Assembly: GCF_026914185.1 (NCBI RefSeq)
Contig: NC_070573.1
Location: 3,713,501-3,777,500, forward strand
DNA length: 64,000 nucleotides
Direction of reading: 5' to 3'
Source: Puccinia triticina
Taxonomy: Eukaryota > Basidiomycota > Pucciniomycetes > Pucciniales > Pucciniaceae
The position numbers and the translations under genes are program-made. How positions within the stretch are numbered: position 1 is the first letter of the stretch; every line of letters begins with the position of its first letter. Shown piece after piece: positions 33,403 to 45,000 of this stretch. The notes below the pieces were generated by a model. The model ran no database searches. It was not told the origin of the DNA and saw nothing but the letters and a program-made list of their open reading frames with translations.

Positions 33403-34404
33403 CTAGATTATTGCGGCCAGACTGTGCTCAATGACAAAGGTTCCATTTGAACTCCCCCCTATGACAGGTTCGTCCGGGTCAATCTCACTTCCCATTTCCT
33501 GCTCAGGATCTATCCCTTGGCTCTTGTCTACACAATTGAAATTTTTTGGACATTTGCGCAACGTATGCCCTGGCTCCTTACAAGTATAGCATCTTATGTC
33601 TGTCTGATTTGCCCTTGGTTTCTCAGAGCTTGCCTGTGACATGGTAGGTTTAACATTGGACGCAGTTGCTGCTTTTGCTGCAAACCACCGCCTACCAAGG
33701 CGAGTCTTGTCACAAATATCTTCTAAGATATCAATGAATGGGCTCATGTCTGCATCGGTACTCTTCATCGCATTCTTAGCTGCATATTCGACTTAATTTT
33801 CCATCAGAACAACTAGTTTGAAGTTGATCGACTCTATGTCAGTGGTTGGTGCAAAACAGTTCAAGTGGTCATACTTACAGGTCACCCACTGCGCTGGCGT
33901 ATTCTCCCCGGGGACAAACTTATCAGCCTCAAAGGCTTTTTGCTTCTTGCGTTTCCACACCAAATTACCAAACTTCTTGCAAATTTTGGCTCTCCAAAAG
34001 CTCCAACTAGCTTCTTCATGGGTCAGTCTCATTGTTGAGTACCATGACAGCGCTGTCCCCGTAAACAAAGTGATCAGCTTAAGCACAATGACCTCGTCAT
34101 CTATATGGCCGTCTTTCTTTGCTGTGTCTATCCATTGCACAAAGCGCATATGATCGTACTCCCCCTCACCGGAAAATGTAGGCCAGTCAGACTTGGCTAT
34201 TGCATTGTTAAGCATTTTCTTCAGTTCAGGATCAATACCCATGGAGGCTAGATTAGTGCTTGGTTGAGCTCTGCTTGTACGATCAAAATGATTAAAGCCA
34301 TGTAGAGTAGGACCTGATTGTTGCTTCAACAATTGAACTGTCCCAGTCAAGGATGCTATCTCTTCTCTCAGCCTTGCTCCTTCTGACCGGTACTGGCTCA
34401 TCAT
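33403..34404 (-). pseudogene. Gypsy gag, capsid and zinc-knuckle part
   Basis: The frame 34404-33793 opens with a coiled-coil helix (LREEIASLTGTVQLLK). It then has the capsid-like region typical of retrotransposon gag (WPTFSGEGEYDHMRFVQW, ALSWYSTM). It stops at TAA (33795-33793), a codon that would be Gln; the same frame continues to 33403 and contains the zinc knuckle CYTCKEPGHTLRKC (CX2CX4HX4C). Gag forms the virus-like particle and packages RNA. The protease frame starts six bases downstream in another frame, which may be a natural frameshift junction. One nonsense change makes this copy defective. Confidence 0.82.
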
Positions 34405-36067
34405 TGAGATTTAGAAAGTCAATGCGCTGAGCTTCACTCTGTTCCTTCAGCTTTCCCTCTATCTCCGGACAAACACTACGCTCATCTATGGAGGGGTGCC
34501 CCTTGCAAATCTCATTCATCATTTTCAGCTCTAAAGCTGAAAAATGGTCATGCAACTTCTCTCCTAACTCAATGGATATATGCTCCACCGCATCTGTTTC
34601 TAAATCTGCACTCGGCTGATCCAACCATTGGGACAAACCTTGTTCCAGATGAAAAACTCTTGCACTAAGCTCTTGAATCTCAGCAATGAGTTTGGGGTCA
34701 CTTTGTTCTAGGCTCAACAATTTCACCGTAGATAACTCAATGGATTCCCTAATTAAATGCTTTAAGTTATTCTCTAACTCACTCAGCATTGTCCCTTTGG
34801 GATCGTTACTCACAGACTCACTCTTCAATGGCACATCAAAAGATTTCAATTTTCCATTCAACTTGTCCATAATGTCTTTCAGATTGCCGATAGAAGTGAC
34901 TAAGCTATTACAGACTGAAGAAATACCACTTAAAGAAAATTTAACAGACTTGAAATTTTCGCCAACAAGATCCTTAATTAAATGAAAGTTGTTAGACATG
35001 GGTGCGGTGAGATCTTTCTGCATATACTTAGAGAGAGCTGTTTGGAAGTTGTCCGTCTGGGACATTATCTGTTTTGAGTTTCTGTCAACAATCACCTTGA
35101 TTTTGGTAAACATTTGTCTTAAGATCCCAGTGGCATTGGCTAGCGTCAATGGTTCCAGTTCCCTTGATTTTGGGAACAGGACTGTTTGATTGACTGGTAA
35201 CTCCCCTGCAGTGTGCGTCCCACCCTGAACACCTTGTTGTAGATCGACCGCCTGAAGACCTGGCAACGTCACATCCTCGAGTTTTGGCCGGGTTGCCCTT
35301 GCCGCTCTTGCGTCTGATTTGCTGGAGGATCTCTCTCCTGGTTGACCGCCGGTCTGGCGTAATTTTGGTGTCAATGCTGCCTGCGCGGTTGAGGAGCTGG
35401 TTGGCGATTTGCTGGTTGATGCTGAGTTCTGCGGTTACGCTGGGGCATGTTGTGAGGATTCCAGCCCTCCGTTTCCACTCTTAAGATATTCGAGCCGATC
35501 ATCCGCTCTAGCCTGTTGTGAGTGGTGATTGCCTGCTCCCTCAGGATTGCCATTTCCTTTTGATTGCTCCCCGCCTGAGCCTCCAAGTAAGCCCTCTTGA
35601 AGTTGAGGTGGGTTTGCAAAATGAGCACCGTCGTTTGACCCCACGATCTTCTTGCTTCCTCCACGTTTAAATTTGCCGGGGGGACAAAGCGGTGGTTTTT
35701 CTGACCCAGTGGATGAGGATTGTGAACCTACATCAGATTCTGTCTTCTTAGGTGGAGACATACTAAAGAGAAAGGAAGAAAAGAAATAAAGAAAAGAATA
35801 CAGACCAGTACCGGTGATCTCAATACTTGAGTCTGAGTCTGACAAGCCCAGTCTTCTGACTGTGTTATTATCCCCGGCTACTGTGTCGGGTCTATCGTTG
35901 CCTGTTAAGATTTGCTCCACTCCAATCGTGGACGGTCCTGGCCTAGTGAAACGTCTTTGGATATCTACTGTTGACGCTCCGTTGCTAGCTACGGACTCTC
36001 TACATCTAATGTCCGCGATCAAGCACTGAATGAGATCTACAAGTTGGGCCTGATAACACTGGATCAA
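34292..36067 (-). pseudogene. Gypsy gag, N-terminal part in shifted frames
   Basis: Translation probably starts at the ATG near 35761 (MSPPKKTESDVGSQ). Three overlapping frames look coding: 35761-35435 (Ser/Gly/Lys-rich), 35664-35371 (helical, AILREQAITTHNRLERMIG) and 35374-34292. The last is a long alpha-helical region with heptad-like Leu spacing (ELENNLKHLIRESIELSTVK), probably a coiled coil. It overlaps the capsid frame at 34404. Single-base indels most simply explain the frame changes. The order N-terminal disordered, coiled coil, capsid, zinc knuckle fits a large Gypsy gag. The disordered start has no diagnostic motif. Confidence 0.6.
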
Positions 36068-36807
36068 TCGCTGGGTTGATGTCAGGATTGGTTAGAGCAG
36101 GTTCTATAAGCGTTGTAGGGGATATACCGGCTTGACTCGCTTGATTTTGAACTGCTGGTCTACTACTAGCTGTATCAACTGTTGCAGCAGGATGAGTATC
36201 AGCTGTATTACCTGTACGACAAAACAGGCTGTCAAACAGGTCCGCTACACCGTTGTTTGTAGGCTCTGAGTTCCGTCTAGCTCAATCTGTCCTAGAGGTT
36301 TGAGGGTTAATCGGGCGGTCTGCCTGAAAAAATTGCGCAGCAATTTTTGCCTGGACAACACCAGTAGGGTACTCCACTTAGTCTGAATAGTATCAGTATG
36401 ATACTGAAGACAATAAAGGAGCAGCTTACTACTGGTATAGCCAAGTAGTATCGATTAACGTATCTCTCGTGACAATCACCTGGACAGTGTAGCCGATTGT
36501 ACTATCTTTATCCTATGCGATACGCAATAAGATCACCACGATATCTAAGCTGATAAGGCAGAGATTATTATGTAAGCAAGATGAAAGCTAACTGTAAGCT
36601 TTGGAGGATGCAGAAGATATGGGGAATAGTATGCAGGGATGATTGGCCTGGATACTGAAGATAGTTCTTGGGTAGAGTATATTGTATACGACTTGGCCAA
36701 GGTCAAGCCAAAAAAAGACAAGGGTAGATGAAATAACTTTAGTCCGTGGGAATCTGTTCTCAAAGCAATGCTTGGATCTTGGGACAAATGACAATGAGGC
36801 CCCCAAA
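36068..36807 (-). other. Leader between 5' LTR and gag
   Basis: No coding region is convincing. The minus-strand bases just after the 5' LTR (TTTGGGGGCCTC) should contain the primer site; no tRNA match is recognised. Confidence 0.5.
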
Positions 36808-37348
36808 TGTCAGGGCGCGTCTCTTTAGTGACGCAGCTCTGAATAAAACAAGAGACTAAAGCAATCACAACTCAGGGGTCAGAGCTCTACTTGACCGCCT
36901 CTGCAGGAGGATATAACCACGCCTCCGTAGGAGGGGCTGTTGACTTCTGTCAACCGGAGGCTAGAGGCGCTCCTTAGGAGGATGGGTGAGGAAATAAGGG
37001 AAGAGGAGACTCAAGCTTACCCTTTATCAGCAAGGTCGAGTCGGAGAGTTGGAAAGTTGGAAAGATAAGAAGAAAAGAGATTGATTCAAAAGCCCCAATT
37101 GCAGTATTCGAGTGATGTCAAAAACTACAAAGTAGCGGGCTTGGTAAATCTGAATCTGAGGAACTCTCCGCTTTGGAGGATTCCTCTACTTGTACTTATG
37201 TCAATCTGTAGATCCTTTACTGCGGCTGCGCAGTATTGCTTCACGCGCGCAGGAGGCGCGTCACTTATTAGTGACATATCTCAGAGGCTCTCTGTCTCTG
37301 ACTGCTTTGTCCGCTAGCTGCGCTGTTTGGACTAGCAGCTGACTAACA
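36808..37348 (-). repeat. 5' LTR of the 9.6-kb Gypsy element
   Basis: 541 bp, starting TGTCAGGGCG on the plus strand and ending GACTAACA. It is alignable base by base with 27756-28296, with scattered substitutions, so insertion is not very recent. Confidence 0.93.
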
Positions 37349-37353
37349 TCCAT

Positions 37354-38774
37354 TATGCAGCAGCTACAATATGATCAGTTGCAAAATATCACTACTTTGG
37401 TAGTTTCTTGGTGTTTCTGCCACTATATCTAAACCCGGCTTGGGAATTCTTCCAAGATATTCTTACCAAATTTGTTGAGAAGCGCCCAAAGTTTCATTAG
37501 GTACCTTTACTGACCACAAAACACCCAAATGTAGCAGCTACAGTCTGATCGGTTTCCAAATATCACCACTTTGGTAGTTTCTTGGTGTTTCTGCCACTAT
37601 ATCTCATGCCAGCGTGGGAAGCCAGCTTCTGCCATATGGTTACCAAAATGTTTACAAGCCCCCAAAATATCATTATGTACATTTGATGACCACAAAACCC
37701 CCAAATGTAGCAACTACAGTCTGATCGGTTCCCAAATATCACTACTTTGGTAGTTTCTTGGTGTTTCCACCACTATATCTCATCCCAGCGTGGGAATCTT
37801 TCTGCCAAATGGTCATCAAAATGTTTACAGGACCCCCAAGATTCATTATGTACCTTTAATGACCACAAAACCTCCAAATGTAGCAGCTACAGTCTGATCA
37901 GTTTCCAAATATCACTACTTTGGTAGTTTATTGGTTTTTCTGCCACTATACCTCATCCCAGCGTGGGAATCCTTCTGCCATATGGTTACCAAAATGTAAA
38001 GAAGCCCCCAAAGCTTCATTATGTCCCTTTACTGACCACCAAAACTCCAAATGTAGCAGCTACAGTCTGATTAGTTCCCAAATATCACTACTTTGGTAGT
38101 TTCTTGGTGTTTCTGCCACTATATCTCATCCCAGGGTGAGAATCCTTCTGCCATATGGTTAAAAAAATGTTTAGAGGCCAAAAAGTTTCATTATGTACCT
38201 TTACTGACCACAAAACCTCCAAATGTAGAAGCTACAGTCTGATCAGTTCCCAAATATCACCACTTTGGTAGTTTCTTGGTGTTTCTGCCACTACATTTCA
38301 TCCCAGCGTGGGAATCCCTCTGTAATATGGTTGCCAAAATTTATGGAGGCCCTCAAAGATTCATCACATACCTTTCATGACCACAAAACCCCTAAATGTA
38401 GAAGCTACAGTCTGATCAGTTCCCAAATATCATGACTTTGGTAGTTTCTTGGTGTTTCTGCCACTATTTCTCATCCCAGAGTGAGAATCCTTCTGCCATA
38501 TGGTTAATACAATTTTCATAGGCCCCCAAAGATTTATTACGTACCTTTACTGACCACAAAACCTCCAAATGTAGAAGCTACAGTCTGATCAGTTCCCAAA
38601 TCTCAACACTTTGGTAGTTTCTTGGTGTTTCTGCCACTATATCTCATCCCAGCTTGGGAATCCTTCTGCCATATGTTTACCAAAATGTTTACAAAGCCCC
38701 CAAAGATTCATTATGTACCTTTAAGGACCAAAAAACCCCCAAATGTAGCAGCTACACTCTGATCTGTTCCCAAA
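37354..38774 (+). repeat. Satellite array, eight units of about 173 bp
   Basis: The block CTACAGTCTGATC recurs at 37541, 37717, 37890, 38063, 38235, 38408, 38581 and 38755, spaced 172-176 bases. Each unit includes CTTTGGTAGTTTCTTGG, CTGCCACTATATCTCATCCC and CATTATGTACC. The same satellite occurs at 42402-43850 and 45713-48125, partly in the opposite direction. Confidence 0.95.
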
Positions 38775-39949
38775 TACAAGTTTATCAAAGCCTCTGAATC
38801 ACGAAACAAAACTTCAAGGGTTTCCCCTACAAATCTTCAAAAATCACAAAAAAAAATCAAGGGTTTCCCCTTTACAACCTCCAGGAAAAAAAGATGAAGG
38901 GTTTTCCCTTTACAAATGCCAAAATGAACAAAAAGACCACAATATCACAACAACCAAAAACAGAGCAACAATCTGCACCCAGCCACCTAACATCAGCAAG
39001 CTGATGCACCATGGCCCACCATCCATCCCTGTCTAGCAGGGTTAAAAAATGGTGAGAGGATGACCCCCAGCGCGCCGCATTGAAGGCATTATGCAAAGGG
39101 GGGTCAACAAGTGTAGCCCCTCAAACTGCGCAAGTGCAACAGCGGAGGGGGTGAGGACGAACCGCACGCTGCAAGTACAGCGGCAGAGGACGCCCTGGGG
39201 ATTATCCGAACACAAAAGCACACCTTTTATATTCATCACCCAAGATCTACCATTGGTTAGCCCAATCTACATAGGCTTAATCTTCCGCCTTGACCAGCCT
39301 CAACCCGTGTCAGCAGCACTTGGCCTTGACAATGGCGCCACCGCCATGTCCCTATGACACCAGCACCACACCTGCCCCATGTCGCTATCAATACCAGGAA
39401 GACTCTTATTGGTGGGCCCTCAAACGACAGCAAACAGTCTTACAACCAGACCACATGTATTTTGTGTAGTGGGTTCTACTTGCAGGTTACTGTCTTGGAT
39501 CAGGCTGAAAATTCAGCCACAACGTTGGCAAGGCAATCTGCCAATTCTGGTACGTTGCCTCTCCTCTGAGTCTCCTCCTCCGCGCGCGTACCTGACACTG
39601 ACAGCCTTGGCCCTTCTCTCTCTCTGTGTCTGGGTCCAGCTGACCGTACACTCCCGAGCATCCCGTATCCTCCCCCTCACCGTACCACTGAGCATCTTCT
39701 GCCGCTGCCGCTGTTACCCTTGAAGCACAGCCGTTCTGAGGGCTCCAGCCAGCCTGACCTATCCCTCCATCAATGGAAGACAATCCTGATCTCATTAAGC
39801 CCAAAGAATGGACATCCAGCACCAAAGCGCAGCCACTTCCACCCCTGACTCATCTCTTTCGGACACACAAACATCCACTCAGCCTCCTCCCCTCTCTGGC
39901 CGACAAAATCATACCCACACCATTCTTCAAGTCCTCCAGAAGACCCCCT

Positions 39950-40190
39950 TAGTTCATTTATCGGGAAGACCCAAACCATGATTTCCAAGCACATGAGCAG
40001 ATACCATTCAAGCGCGAAAACAAAAAGTATGTCAAGGAGGAGGCCCACGTGGAGGTCAACAACACTGCCAGCAAGCAGGACGAGCCGGCACTGCTCGAGC
40101 GGATGAAGTCCAAGAACCCAAGTCTGCACCCCATCCAGCCCGAGATCCTCCGCTCCCGCAACTCACTCACCCACAATATGGCCGCCAGGC
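39950..40190 (+). pseudogene. Captured coding fragment, family not recognised
   Basis: The plus frame through this stretch is open and has strong codon-like composition (YREDPNHDFQAHEQIPF, then HVEVNNTASKQDEPALLERM). It ends near HNMAARQLSPHG without clear splice sites. Its GC content is higher than the surrounding repeats and like the CBS gene fragment downstream. It looks like one or two exons of a host protein. I cannot name it. Confidence 0.4.
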
Positions 40191-40939
40191 AGCTTTCCCC
40201 TCATGGGAGAGGCTGCAACTTCGACCAGGCGGAGGGCCTCGGCAATTGACTCCAGAGATACAACACAGTGGTTGATCCGGCTTGGAAACCTGCAGCTCGC
40301 CTTTGGCGGCACGTTTGGCCAGCACGGCCACCATCGCCCGCGGGGCGCGATGATGACGGGCAGCAGCACGCTCAGCCGGCCCGCCAGCCTCGCCAAGTGC
40401 ATCTCCATCTTCCTCCACTCGCACACTCACAGCCCTGCCGAGAAACCCAGCAAACCGGCGCCCTCTGAGCCTCCTCCTCCTACCCAGCCTTTCCCCGACT
40501 CCCCGCTCGTTGGAATACTTGACCCCCAAATCAACTCTCAGGACAAAATCCAGGAAATCACATCCACCCATCACCACCCTTCTTCTCCTTTGCCGCCCTC
40601 TCCATGAGATATCTTTCCCCCTCTACTTTTCTTGACCAACCCTCCCACCATCCTTGACCTCCTCCTTCTGTCACTCTCTCCACTAACACCCTCACGAAGA
40701 TCTTCCTTCTCACAACCCTTTTTCAATCATTCTTTCGCTTCTTTTATGGGGTCGGTCGTCGTTTGTGCTGTGAATTATATATACGCTGCAGCGGAAGCAA
40801 CCCGGCCAGAAACGGACGACCAGCCATCAGGCCGGTGGCGGCACGCGCGGACCGAGACCAAAACGACAGGCCGGCACAGTATCAGCATTACGACTGCTAC
40901 CAGCCCTCACAGTGCCCGACAACATCACAGGTTGGAAAA

Positions 40940-41890
40940 CCCCGACTCGCTCGGTCTCTGTCTGGTGGCCTAGCTAATCCCTACATTCTGCACCCAATCA
41001 CGGTCGTAGATGAATCTCAGCTCTGTGCAGCTAAACGGACCGATTGCGTCCTGGTAGTCAACGAGGACGAGCATCTACGCAGGATCTTTACTGCCAAGGA
41101 CCTGGCATTCAGGGTCAATCTTCCCATTCCGATCCGATCCAGCCCGCCAAACTGAGCTTTCTCTCCTATCTATTTGTCTCGCAGGTGATTGGAGATGGAA
41201 TGGATCCCCACACGACCCCTGTCTCGGCGATCATGACCCGCAATCCAATGGTCACCATCGACACCACCTTGGCCACCGAAGCACTCACAACAATGGTCAC
41301 CAGAGGATTCAGGCACTTGGTATTCCACCCCATCTCTCACCAGGAAGAGAGAAAGACAAGAAAAATCTAACGTGTTTCGGTCATCCAGCCGGTCTGTCAC
41401 GATGAAGGAGACGTGATCGGACTGTTGGATATCACCAAAGTATTCCCCAAGTTGCTCGAGAAGCTCGAACGGGCCTGCTGCTCCTCGGAAAAGCTCTACG
41501 ATCCAATTGAGGGGGTCCAGTCAGAGTTTGGCAACGGGACGCGCGGGGCGACGCCGGGGGCAGTGAACCCGCTGATGGTGTACGTCAAGGCGCTCCGGAA
41601 CAAGATTTCCTTCCCCGATCTGGGCTTGATCCTCGATGCCCGGAAAAGCGCGGCAACGGTGGGCGTGAAGACGAGCGTCAAGGAGGCCACCATCCTCATG
41701 CGCATACCACACCACCGCCGTCTGTGTGATGGAGAACGACGGCAGGTGGATCACTGGGATGTTCACCAGCAAGGATATCGTCCTCCGCGTCATTGCCGCC
41801 GGGTTTGATGCCCACACCTGCAGCGTCGTCCGCGTCATGACCCTTCACCCGAGACGGCCCTTCCAAGCCTGAGCATCCTCTGCGCAAAAT
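40940..41890 (+). pseudogene. Truncated CBS-domain protein gene (Mug70-like), captured in Helitron C
   Basis: Exon 1 (to 41113) encodes a CBS repeat start (ESQLCAAKRTDCVLVV, IFTAKDLAFR). A 71-nt intron (41114-41184) leads to exon 2 (41185-41319, PVSAIMTRNPMVT). A 69-nt intron (41320-41388) leads to exon 3 (from 41389, DVIGLLDITKVF). These are typical paired CBS repeats, as in fungal proteins with CBS plus PB1 domains, which bind adenosine ligands or act in signalling. In exon 3 the frame shifts near 41705: HTTAVCVMEND and FTSKDIVLRVIAAG continue in another frame. It shifts again near 41850. The fourth CBS repeat and the PB1 domain are missing, so this is a 5'-derived fragment, not a working gene. 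Confidence 0.75.
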
Positions 41891-42401
41891 GTGTCTCTCT
41901 CTCCGCCCTATAATCTGTCATTATTTTTGTTTGTGTTGTTGTTTCTGTGGTGTGGTGTGAGCGCTTCTGTGCTTTATGTACTATTTTGTGTCCTCTTTTG
42001 GCGCCAATCCCCCCCCTCCGACCTTCCCACCTCCCAAAAAAGCACCCTTAATTCTCTCTTTGATCTTATTACATTTACTGCCGCTTTGTTATGCTCATTC
42101 CTTCTTTTTTTTTGGTGATCAAGTGCCTGACACCACACATTCCCCACATCTTTTTTCTCTCTCTATTTTATTTCTGGTCGTTTTCCTGTCATGATTCATT
42201 GCATGGACCGCGCGCATTAAAATTTATTGTGTCTTACTGTCACCATCACTTTTGGTAAAGGCTACCAAGGAATACACTTGAGGCAAGTCCCTTTGGGGGT
42301 GCATGAGGGGCCATGCTAGGAAATATAGCTGGTTGATGGGGATGGCAAGGGGTCAGACAAACACCCTGAACTTGCAGCGGCGTAGCCGCCTTGGACTCTA
42401 G

Positions 42402-43855
42402 TATCACTAATTTGATATTTTCTTGGTGTTTCTGCCACTATATCTCATCCCAGCATGGGAATCCTTCTGCCAGATGGTTTTCCAAATGTTGAAATGCCCC
42501 CAAAGATTCATTATGTACCTTTACTTACCACCAAACCCCAAATGTAGCAGCTACAGTCTGATCAGTTTCCAAATATCACTACTTTGGTAGTTTCTTGGTG
42601 TTTCTGCCACTATATCTCATCCCAGCTTGGGAATCCTTCTGCCATATGGTTACCAAAATGTTAACCAGCCCCCAAAGATTCATCTTGTACCTTTACTGAA
42701 CACAAAACCCCCAAATGTAGCAGCTACAGTCCGACCAGTTTCCAAATATCACTACTTTGGTAGTTTATTGGTGTTCCTGCAACTATATCTCATCCCGGTG
42801 TGAAAATCCTTCTTCCATATGGTTACTAAAATGTTCACAAGCCCCCAAAGATTCATTATGTACCTTTACTGACCACAAAACCTCCAAATGTAGAAGCCAC
42901 AGTCTGATCAGTTCCCAAATATCTCTACTTTGGTAGATTCTTGGTGTTTCTGGCAATATATCTCATCCCAGAGTGGGAACACTTCTTCCAGATGGTGATC
43001 AAAATGTTGACAAGCCCCCAAAGCTTTTTTATGTTCCTTTACTCACCACAAAAGCCCCACATGCCGCAGACACAGTCTGATCAGTTCCCAAATATCAGTA
43101 AGTTTTTAGTTTCTTGGGGTTTCTACCACTATATCTCATCCCAGGGTGGGAATTCTCCTGCCATATAGTCACCAAAATGTTTACATGTAGCTTTAATGAA
43201 CATGAAACCCCCAAATGTAATATTGCAGGAGAATTCCCACGTTACAATGAGATATAGATTAGTGGCAGAAACACCAAGGAACTACCAAAGTAGTGATATT
43301 TCCAAGCTGATCAGACTGTAGCTGCTACATTTGTGGTTTTTGTGGTCATGCAAAGGTACACAATGAAACTTTGGGGGCTTTTCAACATTTTGGTAACCAT
43401 ATGGCAGAAGAATTCCCATGCTGGAATGAAATATAGTGGCAGAAACACCAAGAATCTACCAAAGTAGAGATATTTGGGAACTGATCAGACTGTGGCTTCT
43501 ACATTTGGAGGTTTTGTGGTCAGTATTAAAGGTACATGATGAATCTTTGGGGGCTGTTTAACATTTTGGTAATAATATTGCAGAAGGATTACCATGCTGG
43601 GATGAGATATAGTGGCAGAGACACCGAGAAACTACCAAAGTAGTGATATTTGGGAACTGATCAGACTGCAGCTGCTACATTTGGGGTTTTTGTGGTCATT
43701 AAAGGTACACAATGAATCTTTGGGGGCCTTTAAACATTTTGATAACCATATGGCAGAAGAATTCCCACACTGGGATGAGATATAGTGGCAGAAACACCAA
43801 GAAACTACCAAAGTAGTGATATTTGGCAACTCATCAGATTATAGCAGCTGCATAA
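42402..43855. repeat. Satellite array with a head-to-head inversion
   Basis: About four 173-bp units run forward to 43220, then about four run inverted (GATATTTGGGAACTGATCAG at 43466 and 43646). The switch lies near 43220-43235 (AATGTAATATTGCAGG). It is the same family as 37354-38774. Confidence 0.9.
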
Positions 43856-44489
43856 TGGGTGTGACCCCAAACACCATATTTCTGGGTTTTAAATGCAGAA
43901 CAATTTTCCAATGAAATTTTATGTGGAAATATTCCTCATTAATCCGTGGCTGAAAACAAAAGTAGATAAAAAAAAGAACCTGACAAAAATATGCTAAACC
44001 ATGGTAAACTAATTTCAAAAAGGCCTTCTTTGCATGTAGCACTTCAAGTATGATGTGCAATATCTTCAGGAAGTTCAACCAACCAAATTAACAATGTGTG
44101 CAGGATGGTGTCATGAAAGTGGTCAGGGGTCAATGTTTTTCCTTTTTTGAAAAAAAGTAGGTTTGGAGACTTCTGATAACATCAATTGTTGAAGTAAAAA
44201 AAAAGAAAAAATAATTGAGACCCCTCAGCCACCCACGATTAATCCTAAAGCTTGCAATGTCTTTTTTCATGAAGAATTGAATGGTGTATGTAGAAATTTC
44301 TGAATGTTATCAGGCAAAAAAAAAAAAAAATCCTGTGGCTTGAAGCTAACATAGGGGGAAGGAGTGAGATTATAGAAGAGTATTAAGGAGACATGGAACA
44401 GAGACAAAGGTATCAAGAGGAATAAAAAAAAATGATCAATATAAATTGATCAATATACAACATTGCAAATTCATCCATCTTGGTAGTGA
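43856..44489. repeat. Conserved subterminal region (copy 2, inverted)
   Basis: Matches 27091-27755 in reverse, including the T/A runs, the GACCCCTCAGCCACCC block and the TTGATCAATATACAA end. Confidence 0.85.
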
Positions 44490-45000
44490 TTGGTCATTGA
44501 GGTGTACTGTAATGTGGAGTCCCCTCAATGACCGGTACCGACTGGCCATTGAGGAGTCTCATACCTCTCACCCCTTGATGGCCGGTCCAACCAGTTGTTG
44601 AGAGGTTGAAGACCCCTCAATGGGTGGTCCGACCAGTCATTGAGAGATATGAGACCCCTCAATGGCCGGTGCAACCAGTCATTGAGAGGTATGAGACCCC
44701 TTGATGACTGGTCGGACTGACCATTGAGGGGTAATGTACTGTGGAGTCCCCTCAATGACCGGTTCAGACCGGCCATCAAGAGGTATAAATCTTCTCAATG
44801 CCGGGCTGTTCCGGTAATCAAGAAGTGTTACCTCCCTTGATGACTGCACAGACTGGTCATCAAGAGCTATGACTCCTCTCAATGACTGGCACAGACCAGT
44901 CATCGGAGAGGAGGAGTGAATCTGCTTGAGTCCGGTCTGTACGGGTCATCAAGGGGACTCCACAGTACATTTTCCCTTGATGGTTGTGTGAATCCCCCCG
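44490..45000. repeat. Palindromic repeat array, right side
   Basis: Units of CAATGACCGGT...ACTGGCCATTGAGG and variants, about ten in all, mirror the array at 26730-27090. Confidence 0.8.

Larger units (their letters stand above)
27756..37348 (-). mobile_element. Complete-length Gypsy LTR retrotransposon (9,593 bp), inactive
   Basis: Two LTRs of 541 bp each (27756-28296 and 36808-37348) are flanked by the 5-bp duplication TCCAT (27751-27755, 37349-37353). Genes on the minus strand run in the order gag, protease, reverse transcriptase, RNase H, integrase, which is the Ty3/Gypsy order. A CACTA-like element (30739-32304) interrupts the reverse transcriptase. Several stop codons and changed catalytic residues show it cannot work alone. 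The base run after the 5' LTR (TGGGGGCCTC on the minus strand) is where the primer site should be, but I cannot match it to a tRNA. Confidence 0.93.
38775..42401 (+). mobile_element. Helitron C (3.63 kb) carrying host gene fragments
   Basis: Inserted between A (38774) and T (42402) of a satellite unit, which reads CCCAAA|TATCACTA when rejoined, as in intact units. The 5' end is TACAAGTTTATCAAAG, matching the other Helitrons except for C-to-A at base 2. The 3' end has the hairpin GCGGCGTAGCCGC, then CTTGGACTCTAG. No Rep/helicase is present. The interior holds a repeat block shared with Helitrons A and B (minus strand, 38800-39240), an unidentified coding fragment (39950-40190) and a truncated CBS-domain gene (40940-41890). 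Gene-fragment capture is well known for Helitrons. Confidence 0.85.

Noticed and set aside
36780..36807. Primer-binding site of the 9.6-kb Gypsy element
   Set aside because: The sequence after the LTR does not resemble a tRNA 3' end in its T-arm region, so no tRNA was named.
37354..38774. CRISPR-like regular repeats
   Set aside because: The whole 173-bp unit is repeated without unique spacers; this is satellite DNA in a eukaryote.
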